In this document: positions 36,681-47,088 of the stretch, one piece after another
How positions within the stretch are numbered: the stretch's first letter is position 1
Layout of the letters: each line of letters opens with the position of its first letter
Assembly (NCBI GenBank): GCA_009801085.1
Contig: VNWV01000008.1
Coordinates: forward strand, 1,922,001-1,986,000
DNA: 64,000 bases
Direction of reading: 5' to 3'
Source: Lasiodiplodia sp. COLG20
Taxonomy: Eukaryota; Ascomycota; Dothideomycetes; Botryosphaeriales; Botryosphaeriaceae
Program-made: the position numbers and the translations under genes
The notes under the pieces: model-generated
Databases searched by the model: none
Seen by the model: only the letters and a program-made list of their open reading frames with translations
What the model was told of the DNA's origin: nothing

Positions 36681-37151
36681 ATGGTACCTCTTGACGTCCT
36701 GTAACACATGCTGCAGAGAGGCTAATCAATTGCCGCAGGTTTTCATCTTGGGACTGAATTTCGCCGAAGGGCATATGGTCGCAGTATGCAACGCAATACC
36801 CACCTCCGCCGTGTCCGACTAACGTGCACCGCTGTGCAGAAAGCCCTCCAGTCTTTCTATGGCATCGGTCCCAACATCACGAAGCAGGTCATGAGCCGCT
36901 TCTACATCCACAAACGTGCCACCATCGGCGAGCTCGATAACCAACAGGTCCTCGACCTTAACGCTCACCTCTCCACCTTGAAGATCGAAAACGACTTGCG
37001 CCGCTCCCTTGTTGACAATATCCGGCGGCTAAGAGACATGGGTACCTACAGGGGAAGGAGACACGCCATGGGCCTGCCAGTGAGAGGACAAAGGACAAGG
37101 ACACAGATCAATACCGCGCGGAAGTTGAACAGAGTGGAGCGCAAGGGCTGA
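36681..37151 (+). CDS. SWS2: Mitochondrial small-subunit ribosomal protein uS13m
   Basis: A mitochondrial ribosome component (119 aa) homologous to bacterial S13. Exons are 36681-36683, 36739-36783 and 36840-37151. The first coding exon is only the ATG: the intron GTACCT...CCGCAG separates it from GTTTTC, giving MVFILGLNF, the family's usual start. Exon 3 carries KALQSFYGIGPNITKQVM, IENDLRRSLVDNIRRLRDMG and TYRGRRHAMGLPVRGQRTRT, which are hallmark S13 sequences. The length equals the family's. A separate cleavable presequence is not apparent, as usual for this protein. It is divergent from cyclophilin B. Confidence 0.92.
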
Positions 37152-38280
37152 GCAACGCTGGCTGGAGCAGGTTGTACTGTTTTTCTGGCTAGGCATATGG
37201 GTGGCGCAATGGAACTGACAATAGAAGATTAAAATTCAACTCCAAAACGGCTGAAGCAGATGAATAGGGAAGATTCACAGGGCTCACATGGGCGCCACCG
37301 CTACGTTACTGAACCAACAAATTGCCTGCTCCTCAATGTCTTCCGCCGGAAGGCACCAAACCCATCAGCCGAACGCATGCGATGTTGATCCGGTTTAGCC
37401 ATGTGGAGCTTGTCGAACTTGGAAATATCGTGACTAAACTTTGCCGTAGTCGCATTGGAGGAGTGGAGCGTGACAGGTGGTATGCAACCTCCGCAAAATC
37501 CCAGCGCTACCGGTAGAAGGGAATTTGATGAGAGATTCAGCGTTAGCCACGATGAGCCCCAAAGCTGGGCCAACATAGCGCCCAGGGAGGATGACTGGTT
37601 CTGTGCCCTTCGCAATCTGGGTGCTCTTTGTAATTTGGCCAAAGAGTTACACAAACGCACCATCTCTTGCCTCTTCGTGCGCAGTGCAGTTACGAAGACA
37701 GAGCAAGTGTGCCAATGCCCCTCAATCGAATTTGAGGTGTATCTACACCATTCGAATGCTTTGGGTAATGGAAAGCTCGGCCAAAAACTTATCTAATCAA
37801 CACTCTAGCGGCCCTTTGCTATGGCCCACCCGACTCTAAGAGAGAGACTCTTAAAACTTTTAGCCAGCTCCTGTGTATGACACAAGGCCCGCATAGTGCA
37901 GGCTAGGCAAAAGCCACGACCTGAGCGGCACGGTATGGTCCGATCTTTTGGCAACGACTTTTGGTGCAACTTCGTGCTTCCAAATCGGCCCCCTTAAACA
38001 ATTTCCATCCGTCGTGACTGATAGCTGTATAGCTTTTTATCAACTTCAAGCCAGCTTACAAGGATTAAGCGTGTACGAGAATGGAGCGTTCACAGCACGT
38101 TAAAAGCTTGCGTGTCTCTGGTCTTCGCTTCCCACCATCAAGGTACTCGATTTACGTAGATTGAGGACCACAAGGTGCTTCGCCCCAACGTCAGATTGTA
38201 CATTTCACCCGCCACGGCTGTTCTACAATCAAATTCTCCAATTGTGGCATTCCAACTACTTCGGATTCTGCAGTCCAAAA
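37152..38280. other. Intergenic, no gene seen
   Basis: AT-richer spacer with no long conserved-looking frame. The frame preceding 38281 can be extended only through a TTG, so it was not used. Confidence 0.45.
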
Positions 38281-39528
38281 ATGAGCAAAATAGACTTCAA
38301 AGGAAGAGCCGACTCTCTCACGAACATCCACAACGAGCATCCTCGCCCGAAAGTCAGCGACACAAGACCAAACTCACAGAGGCGAAGCGTTCTGCGAAGC
38401 GTACCGCTCGATTCCAAATACTCCTTCGACCTCTCCCACGAGATTCAACGCGCCTGGTCGACAGAGCTCACCTGCTGCCCGGACCTGCACGCCGGACAAC
38501 TGCCCAGTCTCGTCCCTCGTCCTCCCTCCCTCTCCAACTACCGCAAACCGCTCTCTCACCACCTCTCCACACCCGACTCCCTCTACCAGTCCCTCACCTC
38601 GCGCCCCGTCAACCCGCAACCCGGCTCGCCGCTCTTCTCCAAGCTCCCGCCCGAAATCCGCGAGCAGATCTTCTCCCACCTCCTCACATACTCGGGCGTC
38701 ATTCTCTGCGTGACGGACGGCGGTCTGCCCACGCCGCGCTACGGGCTAGAGCCCGGCATCCTGACGACCTGCCGGCGCTCGGCGCTGGAGGCGCTACCAT
38801 TGCTATACGGCGGCCGCAACCGCTTCTCCGTCTTCCACATCCCGAACCTGCTGCGGTCGCGCGGCGCGCCGCCGCGGTTCGCGCTGTGGCCGCGCTGCTT
38901 CGCGCTCGTGCGCCGCCTCAACGTCGACGTGCCCGACAAGTTCATCGAGCGCTGGTACCGCGCGCCATGGAGCGCCGCGGCCGACGGCTTCGAGAGCTAC
39001 GCCGCCGTGACGGGCGCGCTGGTCGCGCTGGCGGCGAGGAGCGGCCGTCTGAGGCACTTGCAGCTGAGCCTGGTGCGGAACTGCGCGCTCGAGAGCTACA
39101 CGTCGTGGGGCCCGTACGTCGCAGAGGAGGCGCCGCTCATGCAGGCAATTGCGAAGGACTTCTTGCCGGGCGTCTTCGGGGACGGCTTTGCGGGCATGGA
39201 CGGGAGGAGCGCGAGGTTCTTGCTCGTGGTGCCGTGCGGATCGGCGAGTGCGGCTGGCGGGCCGGAGGCGCAGAGGGCGTTTGATGTACTGAGACCGGAT
39301 GCCCCCGCGGTGGTACATGCGGTGGCGAGGAGCTTAGGAACTCTTCAGAAGACGGCGAGACTGAATGGATTGAAGTTGGAGGACAGTCTGAAGGTGGTGG
39401 TCAAAGAGAATGAGGGAGACGGGGACGAAGTCATTTGTGGGGAACCAAGAACAGAAATTTTAGTAGACGAAGAGGGTCAACATGAGAGTGAAGTAAACAG
39501 AGGTATCGCGCTCGAGGTGTCATTTTAG
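38281..39528 (+). CDS. DUF7730/F-box-like uncharacterised protein
   Basis: An intronless gene for 415 aa. After a disordered basic N-terminus comes SPLFSKLPPEIREQIFSHLL, the F-box-like or 2EXR-like start typical of a large fungal family. It is followed by GILTTCRRSALEALPLLYGGRNRFSV, split here as the family's 'cR.i..Ea..llY..n.F' pattern. The remaining two thirds (LRHLQLSLVRNCALESYTSW and onward) resemble the family's C-terminal fold. The C-terminus is acidic. Members are extremely numerous in filamentous fungi and no molecular role is established, so only family membership is claimed. The ATG at 38281 is the first in frame. It converges on an unknown gene. Confidence 0.78.
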   Translation: MSKIDFKGRADSLTNIHNEHPRPKVSDTRPNSQRRSVLRSVPLDSKYSFDLSHEIQRAWSTELTCCPDLHAGQLPSLVPRPPSLSNYRKPLSHHLSTPDSLYQSLTSRPVNPQPGSPLFSKLPPEIREQIFSHLLTYSGVILCVTDGGLPTPRYGLEPGILTTCRRSALEALPLLYGGRNRFSVFHIPNLLRSRGAPPRFALWPRCFALVRRLNVDVPDKFIERWYRAPWSAAADGFESYAAVTGALVALAARSGRLRHLQLSLVRNCALESYTSWGPYVAEEAPLMQAIAKDFLPGVFGDGFAGMDGRSARFLLVVPCGSASAAGGPEAQRAFDVLRPDAPAVVHAVARSLGTLQKTARLNGLKLEDSLKVVVKENEGDGDEVICGEPRTEILVDEEGQHESEVNRGIALEVSF

Positions 39529-40140
39529 CGTACTCATGGAATATCTCAACTGCTCATGCTTACAAAATCAAAAACTGAAGAGAACTCCATTTGAGTAGTA
39601 GTGATAGAGAGCAGGGACATTCGGAGCCGCCTAGGGAATATCAATAAAACTCAACATCTTGATTCCTAGTTCTAAAGCAAAAAAGGCTTTGGCGATCAAG
39701 TAATTGACGATACCACGAATATCTGATGTGGGTATTGGTTCAAGCGCCAGGCTTGGAATTTCTTTCCTTTTCTCTCTGTAAAAGTGTACCAACCAAAAGA
39801 ACCAGGAACTAAGAAAATAACGGTGCTACAAACGGTCAGAATGCATGATATTTTCAAGAAATCCCAACACAGGGGATATATCTTGCCATAGTTGATATGA
39901 TCATTGCATTCGAGCAATCTGACTCTGATGTTGAATTTTGTGAGTATGCTGGGCACTGAGCGGTTCAGCAAGCTCTGTCCTCTGTTCAATCCGTCTCGAA
40001 AATTGGCTGTAGGCTTGCTTCAAATGACGGAGCCCGAGATCCATGGTCCTTTAATGGTCAGCAACAGTCCCATGATAACCTCTTCTTGAGCTTACTTACT
40101 TCTATTGTGTCTGATACACTGCAAGAAACTTCGTTTTCTT
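39529..40140. other. Convergent intergenic region
   Basis: AT-rich 3' flanks of the two converging genes. Nothing else was seen. Confidence 0.5.
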
Positions 40141-41539
40141 TTAGTCCGATGTTTGAGACTCCGGCCGTGGGGGAAGTTGAGCGGTCGGTTCGTTCGAGAT
40201 TGCTCGCGCTTGCACCTGGGTTCTCACCTCCATCGACAGCTCACTCTGCTCATGTGTTGATTCATCATGAGCTTTGCTGGTGAGGTTCGTTTGGCCTGGA
40301 GACGGTTGTTCTCCTTCCTCGGCCTGCTTCCGATGGATCAATTCTTTAACCTCGGATCGATCGTTGATGAGACTGTTCCAGAAGACCGGCCAGTCCTCCT
40401 TAGCTGCGACAACCTCTTTCCTGTACATCTCTTTGATCTTTCTCTCAACTTGAAGGGGCGAAGGGTTCCCATCAAGCAGGCTCTTAGCTCGGTTGATGTT
40501 TCTCCAAGCGAAAAGATACTTCGGCGCCCCAAAGACTAGCTTCGCTTCATCTTTAGAAAGCGAAGGGACCCTGCCTTTCTGGAACATGAAGAGTTTGACT
40601 CTGCTTCGGAGACTGTTCTTCACAAGTGGTTTGGTACCTGACTTCGAACTCTTGTCCTGCTTTTTGGCATCCTTATTCGCCTTCTTTTTTTCTTTTTTGG
40701 AAAGTTTCTTGGTCTGTTCCGTGCTGTCATCTTTGCAATCCTCCCTAACAGAGTCCTTCGGAGTGTTGTGATCAGTTGAAGTGTCAAGATTAATTGATTG
40801 AGCTTCAAGCTGAGTGTCGCGTGTGTTGGCGCTGGCATCCTCACTCACAACAATGATTGCAGAACAACAAAGTGCCCTATCTAGTAAATCCGCAGGATCC
40901 CGTGCATCAAGATTCTGTCCCTGGTTGATTGAACTCGATCCAAGTGGCGCTTCTTGAGTCTGTAGTCGTTCACCCTTGAGGCCGTTGTCTCCGTGGATGA
41001 ATCTCGCAGCTTTGACAACTTGCTTCATGGCGGTGTCCCACTTGGCTGGTGAGCTCAGAATCCAAGCCAGCTGCCATGACAGCTTGTGCAGGAGCTCTTC
41101 CTCTAACAAAGCCTTGGCTCTGAGTAGATTGTATCCCGATAGTTGGCCGACATCATCCAAGATCGCGTCAGGGTCGAATTCGTCTGGAGAGAGGGTGTCG
41201 TTGAGATAATCCTGAATGGCAAGGCGCACGAGGGGATCGCTGGCGTCGTTGTTCACAATATATGCCTTGCGGAACTCTATATCGGAGTTGTCCAAGAGTG
41301 AGATCTTGTCTGGCCTGTACGGATCGTCGGCGGGCATGTACGACGGCCGATGCAGCTCCGTTGCGGGGTCGTCCTCTTGAGTAGAAGATGCAACCTCCAC
41401 CTTTTGGCGAACTCTGCGTATTTCGCCACACTCGGGACTCTGCGAGATTGTCTAGACGGAAGTGAGATCAATTTGTACGATATTGGTAGCTGCATGGGAA
41501 AGATCATACCGCTTTTCGCTTGTTCTCCGCTGAGTCCAT
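40141..41539 (-). CDS. Uncharacterised 446-residue charged protein
   Basis: Two exons, 41539-41510 and 41451-40141, give 447 codons; the intron has a GTATGA donor and a TCTAG acceptor. The protein starts MDSAENKRKATISQSPECGE. The N-terminal half has a helical segment (DAILDDVGQLSGYNLLRAKA, then LHKLSWQLAWILSS). The middle is strongly basic (KKLSKKEKKKANKDAKKQDK), a likely nuclear or nucleolar signal. After that comes a second ordered region with LVFGAPKYLFAWRNINRAKS and KIKEMYRKEVVAAKEDWPVF. The C-terminus is disordered. I recognise no family. Clean splicing, ordinary codon use and a regular alternation of helical and charged blocks support a real gene. Confidence 0.68.
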
Positions 41540-42591
41540 GGCGGACTGGCTTAAGGTGTGGGTGGAATTGAGTTGCGTGGTACACCTCCGTCAAGTGGCA
41601 AAGGGGGCGCCAGATGAGTGTTGGATGCGTTGTGTTGGTTAAGGCTCCAGCCGTCGGAGAAGTTGGAGCTGTAAATAAGGGTTTCCTTTGGCCCTGTTGC
41701 CATTGGAAATTGCACCACTTCGAAACAGAGTCAAATCCTGGCTAACTTAGCCGTTTCAATGCCACACCAGTCTTCTGAGCCGAGCCGAGTGCGCTGCAGC
41801 TCGTAACACAAGAGCATCTTGAATGAAACGTTGGGGCAGGTAAAACTACTGCTCATAAAATTTTTTGGTACTCTGCAGGTGCGCTATTAAAGCAAGCATC
41901 CGGGGCTGGGAGCATGTCTGCTTTTTTTGTTCGCTGGGATTGCGGGAACCTTACCGTTCGCCTCGAGGCAACACTACAATCAATCAGTAGATAACTGACT
42001 GCGAATTGGCCATATGCACATCGCCAAAAAAAAAAAAAAAAAAGCAAAGAAATGTTCCGCAGATCTCATCTTACACAGACCAGGGTAGTTGTGGAACATA
42101 GGCGTTTACATGCGACAGCGTTGATCTGCACGCATGGGTGCAGGCGGAAACCAGCGCAGTGTGCTCTGAGATGCATCCCATCCATCTTTACCCAACCACC
42201 TTCTTTCGAGTTCCGATCTTCCCCGCTGTGGGATGTGAAACATTGTCGTTTGCTTGCTAGGTTATGTGATCTGTTTCTTTTCTTTTTTACGTCTCGCCTT
42301 CAAGGGTTTGTTAGAGAGGGTAACGGAGATAGCTAAGTGGTTCGATGTGGAAAAAGTGGTCTTCGATAAGCAAATTCCAGAGTGAGGAATTCATATCCTT
42401 TGCTTTGTAGGGGGAGACCCCCCTATTCATTGACTTGTTGAGTCGAAGAATCAAGCTGAAGTTACGATCACAACGATGAGGAGAGTTTTAGTCGTATTGA
42501 ATCTTTAGCGGAATCGCTCAAGGGAAAACCAAAACAAAGAAAGCAAATACCAAAAATGATTATCTGGTTCTCAGACCCGAGTAATACTCTC
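41540..42591. other. Intergenic, no gene seen
   Basis: Contains an 18-nt poly(A) tract (42026-42043). Frames are short. Promoter of the 446-residue gene lies at its left end. Confidence 0.5.
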
Positions 42592-43128
42592 TCAAAAGCG
42601 ATTGGCATAATTTGACCTTATCAGGCTTAAAACACCGACAACGCCATGACGGTCCACATTGTTGCACAATTCCCGCACCCCTTGGCTCTCATTAGCCTTT
42701 CTCGCCATATCCGACACAAGCTTGCTGGCCGACTCATTGTAAAGCTTCAGCACCCCAACCCTGAACTTCTCCACATCGACCCCCGCTCCCGCCGGGCCTT
42801 CCCAGACCTGCATAACCAGCACTACCACGAGGACGATAAAGACGACGTTGGCGAGGAACGAGACGAGGCGGTCGGTGGCGCGGAAAACGAACGCGAAGCA
42901 GCTGTACAGCGGCCAGAGGATCAGGAGCGTTATGAACAGCGCGACAGCGGCCGAGTAGAGCAGGTTGGTGCTGACGTGCGCGGTGGCGGCGAGGCTGGAC
43001 GACGTGGTGCCGCTGTCTTGGGAGACGAAGCCGGTATTCCAGTGATCTTTGCGGGTCGTGAAGAAGGCGATGGTAAAGGTGATGGCGCTGAAGGCAATCC
43101 TGAGGGCGGGTGGGAGAAAGAAGAGCAT
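42592..43128 (-). CDS. Uncharacterised 178-residue membrane protein
   Basis: A single open exon starts MLFFLPPALRIAFSAITFTI, a hydrophobic N-terminal helix. Two further hydrophobic helices follow (LLYSAAVALFITLLILWPLY and FLANVVFIVLVVVLVMQVW). The C-terminal 70 residues are soluble and amphipathic (VEKFRVGVLKLYNESASKLV). There is no recognised family. Three probable transmembrane segments and a consistent frame support a gene. An intron near the start cannot be excluded, because a hydrophobic frame continues upstream. Confidence 0.6.
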   Translation of the reverse strand: MLFFLPPALRIAFSAITFTIAFFTTRKDHWNTGFVSQDSGTTSSSLAATAHVSTNLLYSAAVALFITLLILWPLYSCFAFVFRATDRLVSFLANVVFIVLVVVLVMQVWEGPAGAGVDVEKFRVGVLKLYNESASKLVSDMARKANESQGVRELCNNVDRHGVVGVLSLIRSNYANRF

Positions 43129-44553
43129 TTTAGTGTCGTGCTTGATAGGATAAATCGCCGGTGCCGAGGGTTGGTGGATGTGTGGCTGAAAGTGTACTGG
43201 CCTTTTGGATTGAGATGCGGAGATGACGATGGAAAGTTAGGGGTTACGAATGGCGGGGTGAAGACAAAGAACCATATGCGATAGGCTTCTGTGAAAGATG
43301 GTATACCTGATCCCTTTGTCAATTTAATACTAAGGCTGTCTCTATTGCAACTCCTTTGTTAACCTTTTTTTTTTTTGGCGGACTCGTTACGGCTGAAGGC
43401 TTTAACAGATTTTTGGGGTTCTAAGCAAACGCTGCGACCTACGGAGTTTCTATGGGTCTTTACTCTACGTTTGGCTCTTTGCAACAGATCCCCCACATGT
43501 TCTACATAATTAATTGGGCAGAGAACTTACCTCGAAACTCACTTGATGCTTTCTACAACGTTCTAGTTCAATTTCTTGGTTCAATAAAATGCAACTGGAA
43601 GAATTTTCTGATTGCCGACCCAAGCATTGTGGCCATTTGAAGGATGATGTGTAGTTTGTTTGACTGTAACTTTATTGCTGGGCCGAGGACAAGATGTGTT
43701 CTGAGAGCTTTGGGTGAGAAGAGTGCGAAGACTCGCAGTATGGATCATCGTCAGCAATGGAGGCTCCATCACACGCTGTCAACTTACATAGCGGCATGTA
43801 CAAGTCGGTCCTTCGCGCCGCGCCTAGAGCAGCGGTTATTCATGAAACACACCTGACAATTAAGTTTGGCTGTTTTATTGAGCATGGAGTGTTGGTGGGA
43901 TTGTGTAGGGACAAAAGTCCCTTCGGCCGAGTGCTCAAAGGAAGGGTGGGCGATGTCGTGCATAAGCGGCGATGATAGAGTTACGGATGCAGAGCGGTGG
44001 AAACCTCTGCTATCCATTATTCTCATCGATTTAATGAACACTCACAAGTGGAGGAGCGCTATGATGCCCTCAAACGCTCGTTGTACGCGTAGCTGTGGAA
44101 TACACAAAGAAAGTCCCTGAAGTCGAGCTTGGTCGTAGAGATTACTAGTAATCAAACCCACTGTACGCCATAGGATAGACCTTTCAAGCACTGACACGAC
44201 AGAGGGCCGAAGAAAAGGACAGGATGTGTTGTAAAAATATAGGAGACTGCATACAAGTCACCTGCTTGAGACTTTTTGACAACGGGCGCTACCGGCATTT
44301 GCGGGGCCGTGACTGCAGGTCAGATCGTGACGCATATCAGCAAATCTCACATTCCACCCGAATGAATACGCAGGTGTGTGGAGATGCTTCACAAGTGGGA
44401 TTCTCATGAAGAATGTGCCGGCAAGCGGGAGGTAAGTGGAACGTTGCTAGAACATCACCATACCGCTGCATAATATGCCCAAGCAAGGCGCGAGATATCG
44501 AATGCCGTGATACCCACCAGTCGATCCTTGGGGATGCTCAAAGTAGTTTAAAT

Positions 44554-44761
44554 TCAGCCAAGGTCTTGGCCAGACGTCCGAAGGTGATGTCCGCGGCCGC
44601 TACAGCAGGTTAGTGAGCTGTTCGGCTGCTCGGAAAAGCTTCGAGCGGTCCAGATCGCGAGGTTCAAAGCCAGGGACGAAGCTTAACATGCAGTGCTACA
44701 AACCAGCAGGAATGAGGCACACTCGTTTGGCTCCAGATCAGCCAAGGTCTTGGCTAGACGT
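44554..44761 (+). repeat. Pair of 24-bp direct repeats
   Basis: TCAGCCAAGGTCTTGG plus eight more bases occurs at 44554-44577 and 44738-44761 with one mismatch, and weaker similarity continues on the right side. On the minus strand both copies encode RLAKTLA, so the duplication looks like an ancient coding duplication. Confidence 0.7.
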
Positions 44762-45066
44762 TCGACGTTAATGCCAGCTTGATGGAATTTTGCAAGATGG
44801 TGCATATCATCATGAAGAGTGTTGGGACAAGCTGAAGCCATGCCCTGAAAATAGCCGTTGGGGCCCTGAGCCGTTCCGTCAGGCCCGAATGCTGGCTTCA
44901 GAACATCAGTGTGTTGCAAGAACGCTTCTAGAGACCTAAGGCCGGCAATCAGAGGTGTCATGGTCGGTCCAGCGGGAGTTGAGCGGGAATAAAAACTCCT
45001 TGCATGCCGAGACCAGTGCATCGGGCCACATCTGTTGAATGGACTAGCTCCGATAAGGGTCATCAT
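44683..45066 (-). pseudogene. Possible gene remnant
   Basis: A 127-codon frame contains GLRSLEAFLQHTDVLKPAFG and INVERLAKTLADLEPNECAS. The second segment has a near-copy 184 bp away (RLAKTLAEF, minus strand, about 44545-44600). No family is recognised, and neither a start context nor flanking exons could be fixed. It may equally be a piece of an intact but poorly resolved gene. Confidence 0.25.
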
Positions 45067-45887
45067 CCCTTTGAACCTATGGCGCCGCTGCTGATGGCAT
45101 CGTTCCTACAGGCATTAGTCTTTGCAAAATGTCGGTGCAAGGTACCATGTGATTTGGTGCGCCTCAAGATTTGAGGCGCCGAATAGCGCCGCCTCTACGC
45201 CATCGTTGTGGTCACCTGGGTGATTTCACATCGAAGCGTACAGTCCAATGCATCTCATTCGCCAAGCTTCCTTTGCAAAATCTCAGGTAGGATTACTTCT
45301 CCTCCAGCATTGCACAAGCTCGAGTTGCGTTCGAGGTGAGAAACCAGGAAGCGCTGCCAACGGGAGCACAAGGGCTGAACCTAGGAATGGAGCGACTGTG
45401 TCCGAAAAGGGGATTCTGGGAAGATAAATGATTTTTTTTTTGGAAGCCTAAATAAGAGGGTAGTCATCCTGGAAGCGGGCAGAAAATGCTGGTGAACCAA
45501 TCCAGGATTGAAAACTCGCTCACAGAAAGCTATCGCTTGCTGCTGCTGCTCATAAATTTTCGAAGCTGTCTTGATCGCATTTTTCTCTCCCAAGGTCAAT
45601 AAGTGAAGTTGATGTAGCGCCGCCAAAACGTCTGGTGCCAGAGTGGATGTGCAAGCTAGGGCCCTGCCGCATAACGTCATCGACGAGGTATGAAACAGCC
45701 TGGATTTTTGTGATTTCAAATTTCTTAGTCGCTGTGGCTGCATGCAGGCTGGATCCCAGCCAAGAGACGATGCACTAACACCGACAAGGGACGGAGGCGT
45801 CTGCCCGCGCTTCCTGTTTGGTGTGGAGGGCAAAATATTTGAGTATATATACACCGCAGCGGGAAACACACCTCAAGAACAACTACC

Positions 45888-45980
45888 TCCGTTATGGTCT
45901 AGGGGTTAGGATTCTCCGCTTTCAATGTCCTCGTTGACTTGATGATCCGGAGCGGCCCGGGTTCGATTCCCGGTAACGGA
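45888..45980 (+). tRNA. tRNA-Glu (anticodon TTC) with intron
   Basis: The acceptor stem TCCGTTA pairs with TAACGGA. The anticodon stem CTCCG/CGGAG encloses CT-TTC-A, giving anticodon TTC at 45921-45923. A 22 nt intron (45925-45946) sits one base 3' of the anticodon, the canonical place. The T arm is CCGGG-TTCGATT-CCCGG, and the B-box GGTTCGATTCC is at 45960-45970. Confidence 0.95.
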
Positions 45981-45993
45981 ATAAGCATAGTTC

Positions 45994-45997
45994 TTTT
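45994..45997 (+). terminator. RNA polymerase III T-run terminator
   Basis: A TTTT tract lies 14 nt past the tRNA 3' end, with a second T-run (TTTTT) near 46006-46010. Confidence 0.7.
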
Positions 45998-47088
45998 GCC
46001 ATTTCTTTTTATCTGACGGCGGAGCTCCAGTCTGCTAGTCGTTTTGAACGTTACAGTGCAAAGCGCCGACGCGTGGTGCTGTAAATGTCATTAAAGCGCC
46101 TGGTTTGACCTTTATATGTGTCGCGGCAACAATAAGCGAACCGAGAGACACTGCTATTAACACAACGGATGCAAATGGACGCTCTATCAGCTGTAATTGA
46201 GTACTATTACTATTTCTCGACCTACGGCCTTAACGGGAAAACAGTCTAGCTCAGGCGTGCTTATAATATTGAGACTTGTATGTTTGGGCCCGTGGCATAT
46301 GGTAACATCATTTCGTCCGGATTGCGTAGTGGCTACAGTGGTGTACCGTTTCTTTTACGGGTTGTCTACGCGTACGACCTTAACCATGGTATAGAATAGT
46401 GGCTTCAGGAATATGTTTACCATGGTCGCGGCGGGTAGGCACTGCCACTTTTCGTGTACTTAGTCTAGAACCCCGTTCTTATTTTTCCGGGTCGGGGTGT
46501 CTCCACATTTCTACCCACGGAGGTTTCTCACGGGAAAGCCGCCTTGCCAGGGGCGCAACGGTCTAGTATCCTCTACGTTTTCAAATGCTATACGGCCAAG
46601 AAGCCAGAAGGTGAAGCTTGGCTACCCAGCGAATGACAGCCAACAGGCTCTTCGGTACAGTCGTGTTGGTATGACGAGACAGTCTCGGAAAAGAATTATT
46701 AGCTACTTTCACCACTTGCGCATAGACGTGTTTGATGGGCGTAAGTTGATGTTCAGCCTTACGGCGGTACAGCCCGCAATCTCTAACCACGGTTCAAGAG
46801 TCTGCCGGGCACTGCCAAGTTTGATGAAGCTTGCGCTTTGGAGGAAAAGCCGTTGCAAAGTCGTATGCAAGCCTCTTCCCTGGCCGCAACACGTGGGCTC
46901 CCAGAAAACTTCCCTTAACGGTTAAGCCAGCCATAGCGGACCTCAGTACTCGAACCATGATGATGGCACCGGTAACGGACCGCCTCGGCCGTAGGCTGTG
47001 CTGCCAAATTCAAATATGGACTCGCTGTCGCCATTTCCTCGTCGACCTTTGACGATCGTGCTTTGTTTTCCGCCATCCACTCGCACTT
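45998..47088. other. Intergenic region left of the carboxypeptidase
   Basis: No coding pattern or transposon ends were recognised. Composition differs slightly from neighbours, with many TAC/GTA words, and it could be degenerate repeat sequence. The right end is the carboxypeptidase promoter. Confidence 0.35.

Larger units (their letters stand above)
43129..45887. other. Gene-poor region with weak coding traces
   Basis: No complete gene could be built. Minus-strand frames at 44683-45066 and 45381-45869 have some protein-like segments, and a duplicated short segment occurs at 44.55 and 44.74 kb. They may be remnants of one or two decayed genes. Poly(T) runs occur at about 43365-43376. Confidence 0.4.

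Noticed and set aside
38175..39284. A 369-codon Arg/Ala-rich frame overlapping the DUF7730-type gene
   Set aside because: It is in another frame of the same GC-rich coding region, and the composition is that of a shadow frame.
42026..42043. Poly(A) tract as evidence of retrotransposition
   Set aside because: There is no adjacent intronless gene copy or target-site duplication, and similar A and T runs occur in several other spacers.
45381..45869. A 162-codon minus-strand frame
   Set aside because: It has some plausible helical sequence but no recognisable family, no start context and no supporting exon.
45998..47088. A degraded transposon or LTR
   Set aside because: No terminal repeats, target duplication or transposase-like frame was recognised; the composition alone is weak evidence.
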